From Yamagishiella unicocca (taxonomy: Eukaryota; Chlorophyta; Chlorophyceae; Chlamydomonadales; Volvocaceae): a stretch of 64,000 bases of DNA. Of this stretch, positions 35,101-44,586 are shown piece after piece. The stretch's first letter is position 1. The number at the start of each line of letters is the position of its first letter. Location of the stretch: NCBI GenBank assembly GCA_003116995.1, contig BDSL01000036.1, forward strand, positions 434,001 to 498,000. Direction: 5' to 3'. The translations under genes and the position numbers were made by a program. The notes under the pieces were generated by a model. The model was given only the letters and a program-made list of their open reading frames with translations. It had not been told where the DNA came from and did no database searches.

Positions 35101-35343
35101 CCCTCCCCTCCTGTCTCCTGCCCTCTACTGCCCTCCCCTCTCCTGCACCAGGGCGTTGCCAACCGTGCCTGCCTCTACCTGCCGCCAGACCAGCTGGTCC
35201 GCAGCCGCTGCAACTGCACTAAGCGGGAGGTCTGCGGTGCTGAGCAGGACGCGCTTTTGAGGGCTCTGGCGGAGGGGCGCATGCCGCTGCCGCCGCGGCT
35301 GCCTGCAGCCGGGGCCGTGGAAGCCGCTGCGCGGCTGCGCTAG
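29107..35343 (+). CDS. FkbM-family SAM-dependent methyltransferase with Cys-rich N-terminal motif
   Basis: Supported exons are 29107-29367 (start uncertain), 29713-29879, 30194-30308, 30596-30658, 31004-31155, 31390-31602, 32211-32262, 32610-32684, 32904-33000, 33287-33327, 33775-33853, 34160-34328, 34485-34518, from 34768 (end unresolved), and 35152-35343. Phases agree throughout apart from the unresolved exon. The N-terminal region joins CSDTCEL to ARNGICEDG and CDFGTDCTDCGPY, a Cys-rich pattern common in volvocine secreted or membrane proteins. The methyltransferase core follows. VVDVGANFGYFTVYAALLG is motif I (SAM binding). VIAVEPVPRFLAFLHWNLAA contains the acidic ribose-binding Glu. RRGVWGTAS, then KLDDII and VDVEGYEPIVFNSAERLL, match the FkbM C-terminal pattern. 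The family O-methylates sugars or small molecules; the substrate here is unknown. One intron holds an antisense tRNA gene. The last exon and its flank are duplicated downstream. Confidence 0.8.
31723..31795 (-). tRNA. tRNA-Val (anticodon CAC)
   Basis: A 73-nt gene read on the minus strand forms a full cloverleaf. The acceptor stem is GTCGCCG paired with CGGCGAC, with a D-arm GTAGTTGGTTATCAC, an anticodon stem TTCGC/GCGAA around CTCACAC, and a T-arm with GTTCGAACC. The anticodon CAC reads the Val codon GTG. There is no intron. A run of five T on the transcribed strand directly follows the gene and fits an RNA polymerase III terminator. The gene lies antisense inside an intron (31603-32210) of the FkbM-like gene. 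Confidence 0.95.
31985..32115. repeat. Degenerate 21- to 22-bp repeats in an FkbM intron
   Basis: Several diverged units share the pattern CCCTGGC(T/A)TGTGTGACTC in the same intron as the tRNA gene. They look like a decaying minisatellite. Confidence 0.6.
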
Positions 35344-36246
35344 GGTAAGGCGTGTGGGGAGGGATTGGAGCTGGCTTCGGGGCCTGTACGGCTGGTGACG
35401 TGGTGAGTAGTAGTAGCAGCGATTCTGGCTATCGGATTGGAGGCTGCAGGCGGGCATGATGTGATTATGGCTCCGGAGGGTTGTTGCAAGGCATGAAGGA
35501 GCGTGCGCATTAAATTGCGAAAGGCTGCGTGCGTGGGTTGCTGTTGGGGAGGGGGCATGGGCTGCGGCCGGTCGCGTTGGAAGGCAGGTGCCGGACCCTC
35601 GGGTCGGACAGGTCCTGCTGTATCCAATGATGGGCAAAGGGCGGAGGGGGAGTCAGCGCATGTTTAGTACTGTTTGCTTATTCCGCGTGCGTACGTGGGT
35701 CCTGTTGCATTCCATTTATTCCTTCATGGCTGGACAGCAATTCGGCCCATATTTTGCTGCAGGTATTGCAGTATTGATTGCCGTATACGGTAGTACCTGA
35801 GCATACAGCTGCATGCTTCCAAGCACGTTTTGAACAGGCAGGTTGGTATAATTTCGTGACATATGGCATCATTTGACGCGGCGTTAAGGGAGGTACCGGC
35901 TGCGCCGGTTAGGAAGCTACATGGGTTGCGGCGCCCACAGCTGCGAGCGCTGATCCCTGCTGATCCGGAGGAAAAGAGGTGCCAGGAGTGAGGGCTCGAG
36001 ATCAGGCAACTCATGCACCAGACTTGTGCTAGATACACCAGCCTATCTAGAGAGGCACATCAGCCTATCTAGACTGCGCGTGTACTAGCGTAGTCAATAT
36101 TTTTCTGCTTTAAGTGGACAGATTTGGTCGAGTATACGGGGGCAGACAATGCGCCGACAGCGGCCTGCTGTGGCCCTTGGGTCTTTGTTGTTTTTGTTCA
36201 CGTAACGAAGCACAGTGCACAGCAGGATATGGATTTAAGCCTTTTA
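35123..36246 (+). repeat. Segmental duplication, copy 1 (FkbM last exon plus 3' flank)
   Basis: This holds the final FkbM exon and about 900 bp of downstream sequence, repeated in the same orientation at 38860-39899. Matching blocks include the exon from GCCAACCGTGCCTGCCTCTA, the ATTAAATTGCGAAAGGCTGC block, the ATTTATTCCTT block and the block from GATTTGGTCGAGTATACG. Copy 1 has the intact exon and the uninterrupted site TACCTGAGCATACAG. Confidence 0.9.
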
Positions 36247-36890
36247 CATTATTCGGACATGCTGGACCAGGACGACGGTCCGCTAGGCCCCGACCTGACC
36301 GATGACGGGCCAACGGATATGACGGTCGAGGACGATGGGCCAACGGCCCTGGAAGTCGATGCCCCCGCCGCTCCCCTGCCTCACAGACCACCAGAGAGGG
36401 AAACGGCCGCTGCACCACAAACTGCAGCATGCAGGCCAGCCCCGCGCAGAGAGCAGGAACCCAGCGAACGCACAGGGGGGACACGCAAAAGAGGCAGGCG
36501 GCAAGGGCATACCGTACCCGCCACCCACACCATCACGTACCACCACCTCAGAATGCGGGGGCTACCGATACAGGAAGCGCCCAACCAGACAGGGACCGCC
36601 GTCACCGTCACAGGGAAACCCACGGGCAACACTCAAGCAGCAAAGCATGACGCGCTATGCGCCGCCGACGAGGCCCAAACCCAACCCGCAAGCACCAGTA
36701 GAAGAACCCACACCCAACGACAAAACGCAGACACACTCGCCTGTCTCCTCACCGCCGCCGACAGGGCATCTCAAGGTCCTCACACTGAACACACGGGGCC
36801 TGCAAGGGCACCGCGAAGGCGTACAGCAGGTACTACTTAAGGACCAGCCGGAGGGATGGCAACCCTTCCTAATCCGACCCCCCCCCCCGC
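36229..36890 (+). mobile_element. LINE-like (non-LTR) fragment: ORF1-like region and start of endonuclease
   Basis: One plus frame from ATG 36229 (MDLSLLHYSDMLDQDDGPL) reads as an acidic then Pro/Arg-rich ORF1-like protein. A second, overlapping frame ends at LKVLTLNTRGLQGHREGVQQ, which matches the beginning of the endonuclease/exonuclease/phosphatase domain of non-LTR retrotransposons (L-x-V-L-T-x-N-x-R-G-L). The endonuclease stops after about 50 residues, where the sequence runs into a poly-C tract and the 21-bp minisatellite. No reverse transcriptase is present, so this is a dead fragment. Confidence 0.65.
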
Positions 36891-36949
36891 TCACAATCCG
36901 TTCAGGAAGTCTAATCCACGACAACGTAATCCTAATCCGCGAAGAACCG

Positions 36950-37192
36950 CATCCTAATCCGTGGCCACTGCAACCTAATCCGTGGTCACTGCAACCCAAT
37001 CCGTGGCCACTGCAACCTAATCCGTGGCCACTGCAACCTAATCCGTGGTCACTGCAACCCAATCCGTGGCCACTGCAACCTAATCCGTGGCCACTGCAAC
37101 CTAATCCGTGGCCACTGCAACCTAATCCATGGCCACTGCAACCTAATCCGTGGCCACTGCAACCTAATCCGTGGCCACTGCAACACAATCCG
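36950..37192. repeat. 21-bp minisatellite, about 11 units
   Basis: Tandem units of CTAATCCGTGGCCACTGCAAC with few substitutions (GTGGTCACTG variants in some) follow the LINE fragment. Related, looser CTAATCC motifs recur at 37490-37550 beyond the inserted LINE tail, so the array was probably continuous before that insertion. It gives open frames on both strands that are not genes. Confidence 0.9.
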
Positions 37193-37479
37193 GACCCACG
37201 GCACGGGAGTTATCCGATTGTGTTGCCGAGGCGTGCTGCTGTCTCTCCATTCGGGGGTCTGCTTGGGATGCATGTGGCCATGTGCAGGGGAGCCATCAGC
37301 GCAACCTCCCCCTGTGTATTGGTGCTTGCTGTTTCCTCTGGGCTCTCGGTTGTGAGGCTCTGGGTGGTTTGTCTTTCGGAACCGTCGGTTTTCTCTGCTT
37401 TCCTTGTCTTTTTCAGTGTCAGGCGATGCGCCCGATGGCTCTACCTTTTAAGGTCTGGAGCCCACTGTAACGATTACAA
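37193..37479 (+). mobile_element. 5'-truncated LINE 3' end with target-site duplication
   Basis: About 287 bp interrupt the CTAATCC repeat array. The segment is flanked by the direct repeat CAATCCG (37186-37192 and 37480-37486) and ends with GGAGCCCACTGTAACGATTA followed by CAA. The same end occurs as a tiny insertion at 39447-39475, which marks it as a mobile element terminus. The reading through it shows no intact protein. Confidence 0.7.
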
Positions 37480-37617
37480 CAATCCGAGGCCAACCGCATC
37501 CTAATCCATGACACCTCTAATCTAATCCTGTGTCACCGCATCTTAATCCAAGCTCTCGGCATCCATATACCGTGATCGGCCCGTTACCCCAATCCGCCTA
37601 GGTTGCCATCCCTCCTG

Positions 37618-37918
37618 GTGCTCTGGGCCGGGGTTGGAGGGCCGTCGGGCAGCAACCCTTGAAACGCGCGAGCCCGTACCTCCCCAGCCCCAACAAATCT
37701 AGCAAAAACGCGCATACCACCGTTCTCAGAAGGTCGCAAATATTATGACAGTGTTCGTAACTCAAATCAGCCAACCGGAGCCCTCGGGTCGGATGGGGCT
37801 CTGGGCAAGGGTTGGATTGCCGTCGGGCAGCTACCCTCGAAACGCGCGAGCCCGTATCCCCCCAGCGCCAACGAATCTAGCAAAACCGCGCACACCACCG
37901 TTCTCAGACGGTCGGTCA
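37618..37918. repeat. Diverged direct repeat of about 120 bp
   Basis: Positions 37618-37735 and 37798-37918 align well, sharing for example GAAACGCGCGAGCCCGTA and ACCACCGTTCTCAGA, about 180 bp apart. They may be part of a degraded element or a short tandem duplication. Confidence 0.75.
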
Positions 37919-37919
37919 G

Positions 37920-38858
37920 CTGAAAAGACGATTGTTGATTTGTCTTCTTTCGTTTTAGGTTGACCAAGGGGGCCTCTGTGATCTCACCCCTTGGTTGCCG
38001 CCGGCAGGACTGCAGTGGATGTGTACGGCGATCACCTGCACGCCGCTGGCCAGATGGGAGCGGGGTCCTCTGGTATCGATTCGAGGCACGAGCGGCTCGG
38101 GCATATCCCGGCCATTCACAGCTGAGACGCCCTGTTGTTCTGTTGCAGCTGCAGTGGATCAAAGTGGATGTGGACGCTGTTGTCCCCCTGTCCTCCGCTG
38201 CTTCTCCCCCCACCGCCACTGCGGCAGGTGTGTCGAGAGGCATTTCTCGTATCAGATCCGGCAACTTTTCCATCTTCTACTCGACACGGGACCTCTGCTC
38301 AGCAGACAAAGTCGATCCACGCTGATTGTATGCGCGTCCAAGCGACTCAAAAGCAGCCGTGGAAACAGCAGAGTGTGCTTCCAGCAGCATCGCCTTCGCA
38401 CCCTGATACCGCCGCGTATCGCCAATGCCGCGCAAGCACTGCAGTTCCCTTTCTCCGAGTGATAGGATAGCAGCGGTCATGTCACGGCTTGGCTTCCAGC
38501 GCTCCTGCGGACACACTCGGCTTGGTGGCTGCGTGAAGGACGCTGGAGATGCGGCCAACGCCGCCTGCACTACTTGGCTGACGATACCGAGCTCATGAGC
38601 ACGGGCGGCTTCATGCACGGGCGCCTGAGCGGCGGCAACGATCAATTGAGGGCCACGGCCGTCCACTGATAAGCGGCCAGCGGCCTGGCGCCCCCTCCCG
38701 TGACGCGACCTCCCACGCCCACGAGTTGACTGCTCCTCACCATCAGCAGTTGATGGCTCACCAGCCGCATCATCACCGTCAGCGACAGCTCTGCTAATGG
38801 AAGTGGGCGCCGGGGCTTGGGCACCGGCGGGTTGGGCTCCGTCGCCGGCGGCTTGGGC
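37920..38858 (-). pseudogene. Broken minus-strand ORF, probably transposon-derived
   Basis: A minus-strand frame reads continuously from about 38858 through QERWKPSRDMTAAILSLGER and LLEAHSAVSTAAFESLGRAY to an in-frame TAG at 38277. It continues in the same frame as KMEKLPDLIREMPLDTPAAV to about 37920. I do not recognise the family. Its position between the two arms of a segmental duplication, among LINE debris, suggests a gag-like or other transposon protein. The single in-frame stop suggests decay. Confidence 0.4.
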
Positions 38859-39043
38859 TCCTCTACTGCCCTCCCCTCTCCTGCGCCAGGGTGTTGCCAA
38901 CCGTGCCTGCCTCTACCTGCCGCCAGGCCAGCTGGTCCGCAGCCGCTGCAACTGCATTAAGCGGGAGATCTGCGGTGCTGAGCAGGACGCGCTTTTGAGG
39001 GCTCTGGCGGAGGGGCGCATGCCGCTGCCGCCGCGGCTGCCTG

Positions 39044-39138
39044 CATGAAGGATCTCTGGAGGGATGTCGCAAGGCATGAAGGAACTCTGGACGGATGTTG
39101 CAAGGCATGAAGGAGCTCTGGAGGGATGTCCCAAGGCA
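39044..39138. repeat. 31-bp tandem triplication in copy 2 only
   Basis: Three units of GCATGAAGGA(T/A/G)CTCTGGA(G/C)GGATGT(C/T)(G/T/C)CAAG precede GCATGAAGGAGCGTGCG. Copy 1 has a single equivalent at about 35478-35500, so the expansion arose after the segmental duplication. Confidence 0.85.
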
Positions 39139-39446
39139 TGAAGGAGCGTGCGCATTAAATTGCGAAAGGCTGCGTGCGTGGGTTGCTGTTGGGGGGGGGC
39201 CAGGGGCTGCGGCTGGTCGCCTTGGAAGGCAGGTGCCGGACCCTCGGGTCGGACAGGTCCTGCTGTATCCAATGATGGGCAAAGGGCGGAGGTGGGTTCA
39301 GCGCATGTTTAGTACTGTTTGCTTATTCCGTGTGCGTACGTGGGTCCTGTTGCATTCCATTTATTCCTTTATGGCTGGACAGCAATTCGGTCCATATTTT
39401 GCTGTTGGTATTGCAGTATTGATTGCCATATACGGTAGTACCTGAG

Positions 39447-39475
39447 GTCTGGAGCCCACTGTAACGATTACAACA
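39447..39475 (+). mobile_element. 29-bp LINE-tail microinsertion with 7-bp target-site duplication
   Basis: The sequence GTCTGGAGCCCACTGTAACG and nine further bases interrupt copy 2, with ACCTGAG on both sides (39440-39446 and 39476-39482). The matching position in copy 1 (around 35798) has one ACCTGAG and no insert. The inserted bases equal the 3' end of the element at 37193-37479. Confidence 0.8.
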
Positions 39476-40106
39476 ACCTGAGCATACAGCTGCATGCTTC
39501 CAAGCAGGTTTCGAACAGGCAGGTTGTATCGTGCCATAATTTTTCGTGGCGTTAAGGGAGGTACCGGCTGCGCCGGTTAGGAAGCTACATGGGTTGCGGC
39601 GCCCACAGCTGCGAGCGCTGATCCCTGCTGATCCGGAGGAAAAGAGGTGCCAGGAGTGAGGTCAGGCAACTAGGGGCAACTGATGCACCAGACTTGTGCT
39701 AGATACATCAGCATACGTGCGCAGCGCCACAGACTGCGCGTGTACTCACGTAGTCTATTATGTTGCTGCTTAAAATGGACGGATTTGGTCGAGTATACGC
39801 GGGCAGATAATGCGCCGACAGCAGCCTGTGGCCCTTGGGTCTTTGTTGTTTTGTTCACGTAACGAAGCACAGTGCACAGCAGAATATGGGTTTAAGGCTT
39901 TTACGTAGTACACAGGTTATCTTTTGTTCGTTCGCGTCATATTGGCGTCCTGCCAATCGCGCGTAAGCTCGATCGAACAGGGTAAGCAGGGCCGAGCCTT
40001 CGATCACTTCGCTGCCCAAATATATCTTCCGTGATAAAGACAAGTCTGTGAGCAACCTGTAATAACTCGACCCACATCATCTGCAAGCCGCTGAACGGGG
40101 TACACA

Positions 40107-42565
40107 ATGCAGCGCCTACTCTTGCCCAGTTCTTCGACCCTGCATCCTACTGGACGAACGTCCAATTGTGCGTTCAACCGGAAGCAAATTCGGCAGCTTG
40201 CAACGGTGCCGATGGCTTGCCCCTCGGCAAAGCCGCGCAGCCGGTTGCTGGTACCCCCAGTGGAAATGGGCAGGCGTGCAGCAAAAATTGCGATGCGTAA
40301 GGTACTGCGAAGTCCATCGTTTGAAATGGCAATTAGGCATTGATCCTCTGTTGATGGTACGCGCACGCCAATGTGCCGCCAGGGCAAGTCGGACGCTAAA
40401 AAGGCCAAGATCTATGGTCGCATCGGCAAGAAGATTATTCAATTGTAGGTTCGACATTCATTCCAGCTGCCGTCCGGAGGTTCGCTGCCGGTCGCGCTCT
40501 GCGTCGCCGCTCGCCTGCCACCGTAGCCAGCGACCGGATTCCATCCCTGAACACAGGGCCAAAGCTGGCGGCGCCGATCCCGTGACCAACGCCGCACTTG
40601 ATACGCTGCTGCGCCAAGCGAAGGACCTGGGGGTGCCCAAGGATGTGGTGGAGCGCAACCTCAAGCGCGCTACCGACGCCAAGCAGGGCGACTACCAGGT
40701 CGGGGCTAGCAACAGCTGCACTGTTGAAACCAACCAGGGTGGCGGCCCTGGCTGTCTGACGTGCACAATTGATTCTAGACGGGAGGGGGTCTGCGACGCT
40801 TCGTGAACGGGGGCCGGGAACCCCTCATGGAGCTGTCCCAATGGGGTGTGGGCGGGAGATGAAGCCCTGGAGGAGCGTCATAAACCGACCGGCGCTATCA
40901 GGGAGCGGATGTTGGAGTGGCCTGGGCCCGCGGGGTCGCTCGGGCCAACCGACGGGTCTTGGCTACGAGCGACGAGGCCGGGTGGGTGTGATGACGTGTC
41001 ACTGCGTTACGACAAAGGACCACGAGTACGAACAAACCTGGACATTCAAAGTTTCAAACACTATAGGAACCTGACGAACAGCTGGCCACCACACCCGGGC
41101 CCCCAAAGGCCTAGGTTTGCCCGGATTAGCAGCGCTACCTGTTGCTTTCGCACAGAACTTGGGCCGCTGCCACCGCACCGCGCGCCGCAGGAAGTGACGT
41201 ACGAGGCGTACGGCCCTGGCGGCACGGGCCTCATCGTCTTCTGCCTAACTGACAACGTGAACCGGACTGCTAGCGAGGTCAAGGCCACGGTGACCAAGGC
41301 GGGGGCCAAGGTGCGCCGGGGGGCCGGCGGGGTCCTCCAGCCCCTAAAGAAGCGCCCCCATGGTCTGACGGACCTTCAAGCCGCATCGAATGCCGCGTCA
41401 GCGAGGGTGGTAACCCCGTCGATTCCTGCTTAGTGCTCTTATGAGGTGCTTTCCACGAGTCGGATTGTTTGGGAATGCGGCCCTTCCCCTCCGCCCGCTC
41501 GCTGCCTGGGCCCCTCCTCATTCCGTGTCCTCCGCCCCCACACCGGTACGCTGCCCAGGTTGCTGAGCCCGGCTCTGTGCTCTTCAACTTCAGCCGCTGC
41601 GGCATGATCATAGTGGACAACACAACGGAGGACGAGGTGTTCGAAGCGGCCATGGAGGCGGGGGCGGAAGACGTGGAGCCGGTGGCCCCGGAGGAGGATG
41701 GCCAACCCAGCACGAGCTACAAGGCAGGGCAGGCCAGGGGGCGGGGCCGCCAGGGAGGGGGCTGCCAGGAAGCGGGCAGGCGGGCGAGGCGCGGTGGGGC
41801 GGCCGTTGAGGTCCAGAGCCCGAGTGAGAGGGGGAGCCGGAAGGGCACGGCCGCGAGACCGTTAGTGAGGCTGAAGAGCCGCGACCACGAATGTGCAGAT
41901 GAATCCCAGCCGCGAGGATCCAAGCACCAGCTGCACAACCACGAACCCCTGTTAAGGCTGGAGCACCAGAAGCGAGCCCGGCTGTTGCGTGTGTGGGTGC
42001 GGCTATGGTGCAGGTGTTTGTGCCTGTCGAGTCATTCTCGTCCACCAAGGGGGCCCTGCGGAAGATGGGCTTCTCGGTGAATGAGGAGGACAGCGACCTC
42101 GTGTACAAGGCGGCGGCGCCCGTGGAGGTGGGTGGGGCGCGATGGCGGAGCGAGAGGGCGACGGAAGGGCGGGAGGAAAAGAGGGGAACGATTACGGTAT
42201 GCACAGCAAGCCGTTGCAGCAACCTACGGCTGGGTTGTGCCGGCATGTAATCACGGTTTGGGGACCAGGCCCGACAGGCCCCGCGATGCACCCTGGCGGT
42301 ACCCGACCCGCATGCGCGTACATGCCTGCTGCTCCTTGACTGATACGGCTGCCGAACTGCCGCCGGAACGGGCGCCCTTCGTGCGGCATCCTGCCCGGCT
42401 GCCCATGTTGCGCGGCCCTACCCACCGCGGTCCTACCCACCGCGGCCCTACCCACCGCAGGTGGACGACGAGGCGTTCGGGCGCTGCGAGGCGCTGGTGG
42501 AGAAGCTTCTGGAGCTGGATGACGTGGACAACGTCTTCACAAACTGCGATGGCCTCATCGTGTAG
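40107..42565 (+). CDS. YebC/TACO1-family protein, organelle-targeted
   Basis: Seven exons join in phase to 300 aa plus stop: 40107-40301, 40383-40444, 40557-40698, 41191-41310, 41559-41723, 42014-42127 and 42461-42565. Residues 1 to about 48 form a transit peptide ([20 protein letters not shown] onward, basic and Ser/Arg-rich). The YebC core begins at [12 protein letters not shown], with [17 protein letters not shown] in domain 1, then [19 protein letters not shown] and [12 protein letters not shown]. Domain 2 has [20 protein letters not shown] and [17 protein letters not shown]. The family's GSVLFNF, AGAEDVE and [13 protein letters not shown] elements follow. Family members help organellar or bacterial ribosomes translate difficult (for example polyproline) stretches; human TACO1 activates mitochondrial COX1 translation. 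Whether this copy goes to mitochondrion or plastid cannot be told. The intron after 41723 appears to use a GC-AG pair. Confidence 0.93.
42412..42460 (+). repeat. 15-bp triplication ending at a splice acceptor
   Basis: Three units GCGG(C/T)CCTACCCACC end in GCAG, the acceptor of the last YebC-family exon. The units supply a repeated pyrimidine-rich tract just upstream of the splice site. Confidence 0.75.
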
Positions 42566-42844
42566 GGGGCCACTCACGTGCGAGTGCGGCCTGCCTGTGG
42601 CGTGGGAGCGATGACGTGGCTTAGCGATGTACGGACACACCACGGGGCCGTAGTGGTTGTGGGGGATCATGAGATGCGGGAGGGAAGTGCGTGGGAAGGA
42701 AGTTTTCGGATGGTTGCCTTCATAGGGGTACGGGATGGGACTTCAACTGTGGCCTTACAGGGGGGATGGGGCCATGCCGGGGCCGCAGGAGCTGCACCAG
42801 AGGAGGTTGGCCCCACTGGAATGCTGAGGCAGCGGCGAGCTCTG

Positions 42845-42975
42845 GAGCCTCATGGGCTGTGGCCGTTGGCTGGGTGTGCAGCTGCTGGCTGTGGCCGTTG
42901 GCTGGATGTTCAGCTGCTGGCTGTGGCCGTTGGCTGGATGTACAGCTGCTGGCTGTGGCCGTTGTACAGCTGCTG
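42845..42975. repeat. Minisatellite, about 4 units of 30-33 bp
   Basis: Units contain GGCTGTGGCCGTTGGCTGG followed by ATGTACAGCTGCT or close variants. Array ends are imprecise. Confidence 0.8.
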
Positions 42976-44496
42976 AGCTGGCAGCGTACATTTAATTTCG
43001 AGGGCTTAGTGTTGGGCGGTGATGCCCGTGACCCAACCGCGTCCTGGACAGTGGCTCGACCGCGCCCCGGAGTGGCTCCCCATGCTGCCGGCACGACGGT
43101 GTTCCCAACCGTCATAACTGGTCAGCGAATCACCGACTCGGGCCGGCTGCAGGCCACACCAAGTGTCGACGGAGTATCCGCCTGGACAGCGTGCTGTGAT
43201 GTAAAACGTCTCCCACCGCCGTATACCGTACCATGCACCAATCGCGACAGTTCGGCAAAAGTCTGTGGTCGTCACGCAGAAAATGCGGCACTGAGGCGAT
43301 TGCGCAGGCCCAGGACCGACAGCCCAGGTTGGGTAAGATCCCGGCATAAGCGCACAATCCGTCCACTTCCTCAGTCGTATTCACAAATGACTGTCATTGT
43401 CTACCGGTCCCGCAGCAATGGCCATGAAGACCCACACAGGCACAGGCAAGCTACTGTCTCAAACACGACTGTCATACCATACTACAAACTGGTGCCTGGA
43501 CACCAGCAAAAATACCCGTCACCCAATTGTTTCCGTCGACGTCACCCCCGGCTCCCAAACGAGAAGAATGTGATCAAACATGCAGCAAGGTTTGCAGGAG
43601 TAACCGTGCAAGGGCGGTGACCGATCGGATGGTGGGTGTGTGGCCAACCTGCAGGGACAGTCTGCTGTCACCCGCTGCTGCTAGTGCCTCTACGACCAGC
43701 AGCCGGCTCCAGCCCCAGCGACCACCGCAGCCGCGGCCTCACGCCGTTCGCTGGCCGGAGGCTGCCTTGACAGCAGCCCTCCGCGAGGCGAGACGGGGGG
43801 GTGTCGCGGGGGCCAAGGGCAAGCGGACAACCCGCTGGCGCTTGCGCAGTACTGCATTGGCACTCGCTTAAAGCGCGCGTCTGCGTCACACCTCTTTAAC
43901 GCTTTTAGCTTCCCGTGTCACTGCCATTGCTTCCTTAGAGAGCCCACCAGACCAATCATGGGCGCACCGACACAAACCATGGAGACGAGGGCGCGCGCCC
44001 CGGGCAGCCAGCCCCGCCCACGTTGCGCCAGAGGACGCATCACCCACCGCCAGCAGCAGTGGAAGTAGCAGCCGCCGCCAGCCGCTCCACCCTTTCCGCC
44101 ACCGCGGTGACGCCGTGCAGCCGTCATGACAACACGCACCCCTCAGCCCACCACCGCCACTCGGCCTTTGAGCTTTCCGGGGCCCCGCACTGCGTCGCAA
44201 CGTGAACCTGGGACCAACAGGGCGGAGGGCCGCGGGGGTGACCAGGCCTTACTTACACCCTCACCACGCCACCCAGAGCCGCCGGTGCGCACCCCTTCTC
44301 GAGTGCAGTCCCCACCAAATACGCCACCCAGTAGCCCCGCCCACAAAAGCCCCAAACTCGCGCATCGTCAGCCATATCACCCCACCCATCACGTTTCCTC
44401 GCCGCCCCCTTACTTTCCCTCCATAGTCAATTCATGCCCCCCCCCTTCAACGAGTGCAGTTGGTGTGGCCGACGGGCCGCCACGAGGCCCCGACAA

Positions 44497-44586
44497 CCAC
44501 CACCCGGCGATAATGGAACCACCACCCGGCGATAATGGAACCACCACCCGGCGATAATGGAACCACCACCCGGCGGTAATGGAACC
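44497..44586. repeat. 22-bp minisatellite, 4 units
   Basis: Units of GGAACCACCACCCGGCGATAAT are tandem and near identical. The last unit has GCGGTAAT. Confidence 0.9.

Larger units (their letters stand above)
38860..39899 (+). repeat. Segmental duplication, copy 2 (partial FkbM exon plus 3' flank)
   Basis: This is the partner of 35123-36246. The FkbM last exon is present from its acceptor but ends early: after CGGCTGCCTGCA it runs into a stop (TGA) and a local tandem repeat, so the last 13 codons are lost and there are no upstream exons. It also carries a 29-bp LINE-tail insertion and a small deletion after 39520 relative to copy 1. Confidence 0.9.

Noticed and set aside
36954..37188. Minus-strand ORF with repeating CSGHGLG units
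   Set aside because: It is a translation of the 21-bp minisatellite.
44497..44586. Regular short repeats that could suggest a CRISPR array
   Set aside because: Units are contiguous with no unique spacers, and the genome is eukaryotic; it is a minisatellite.
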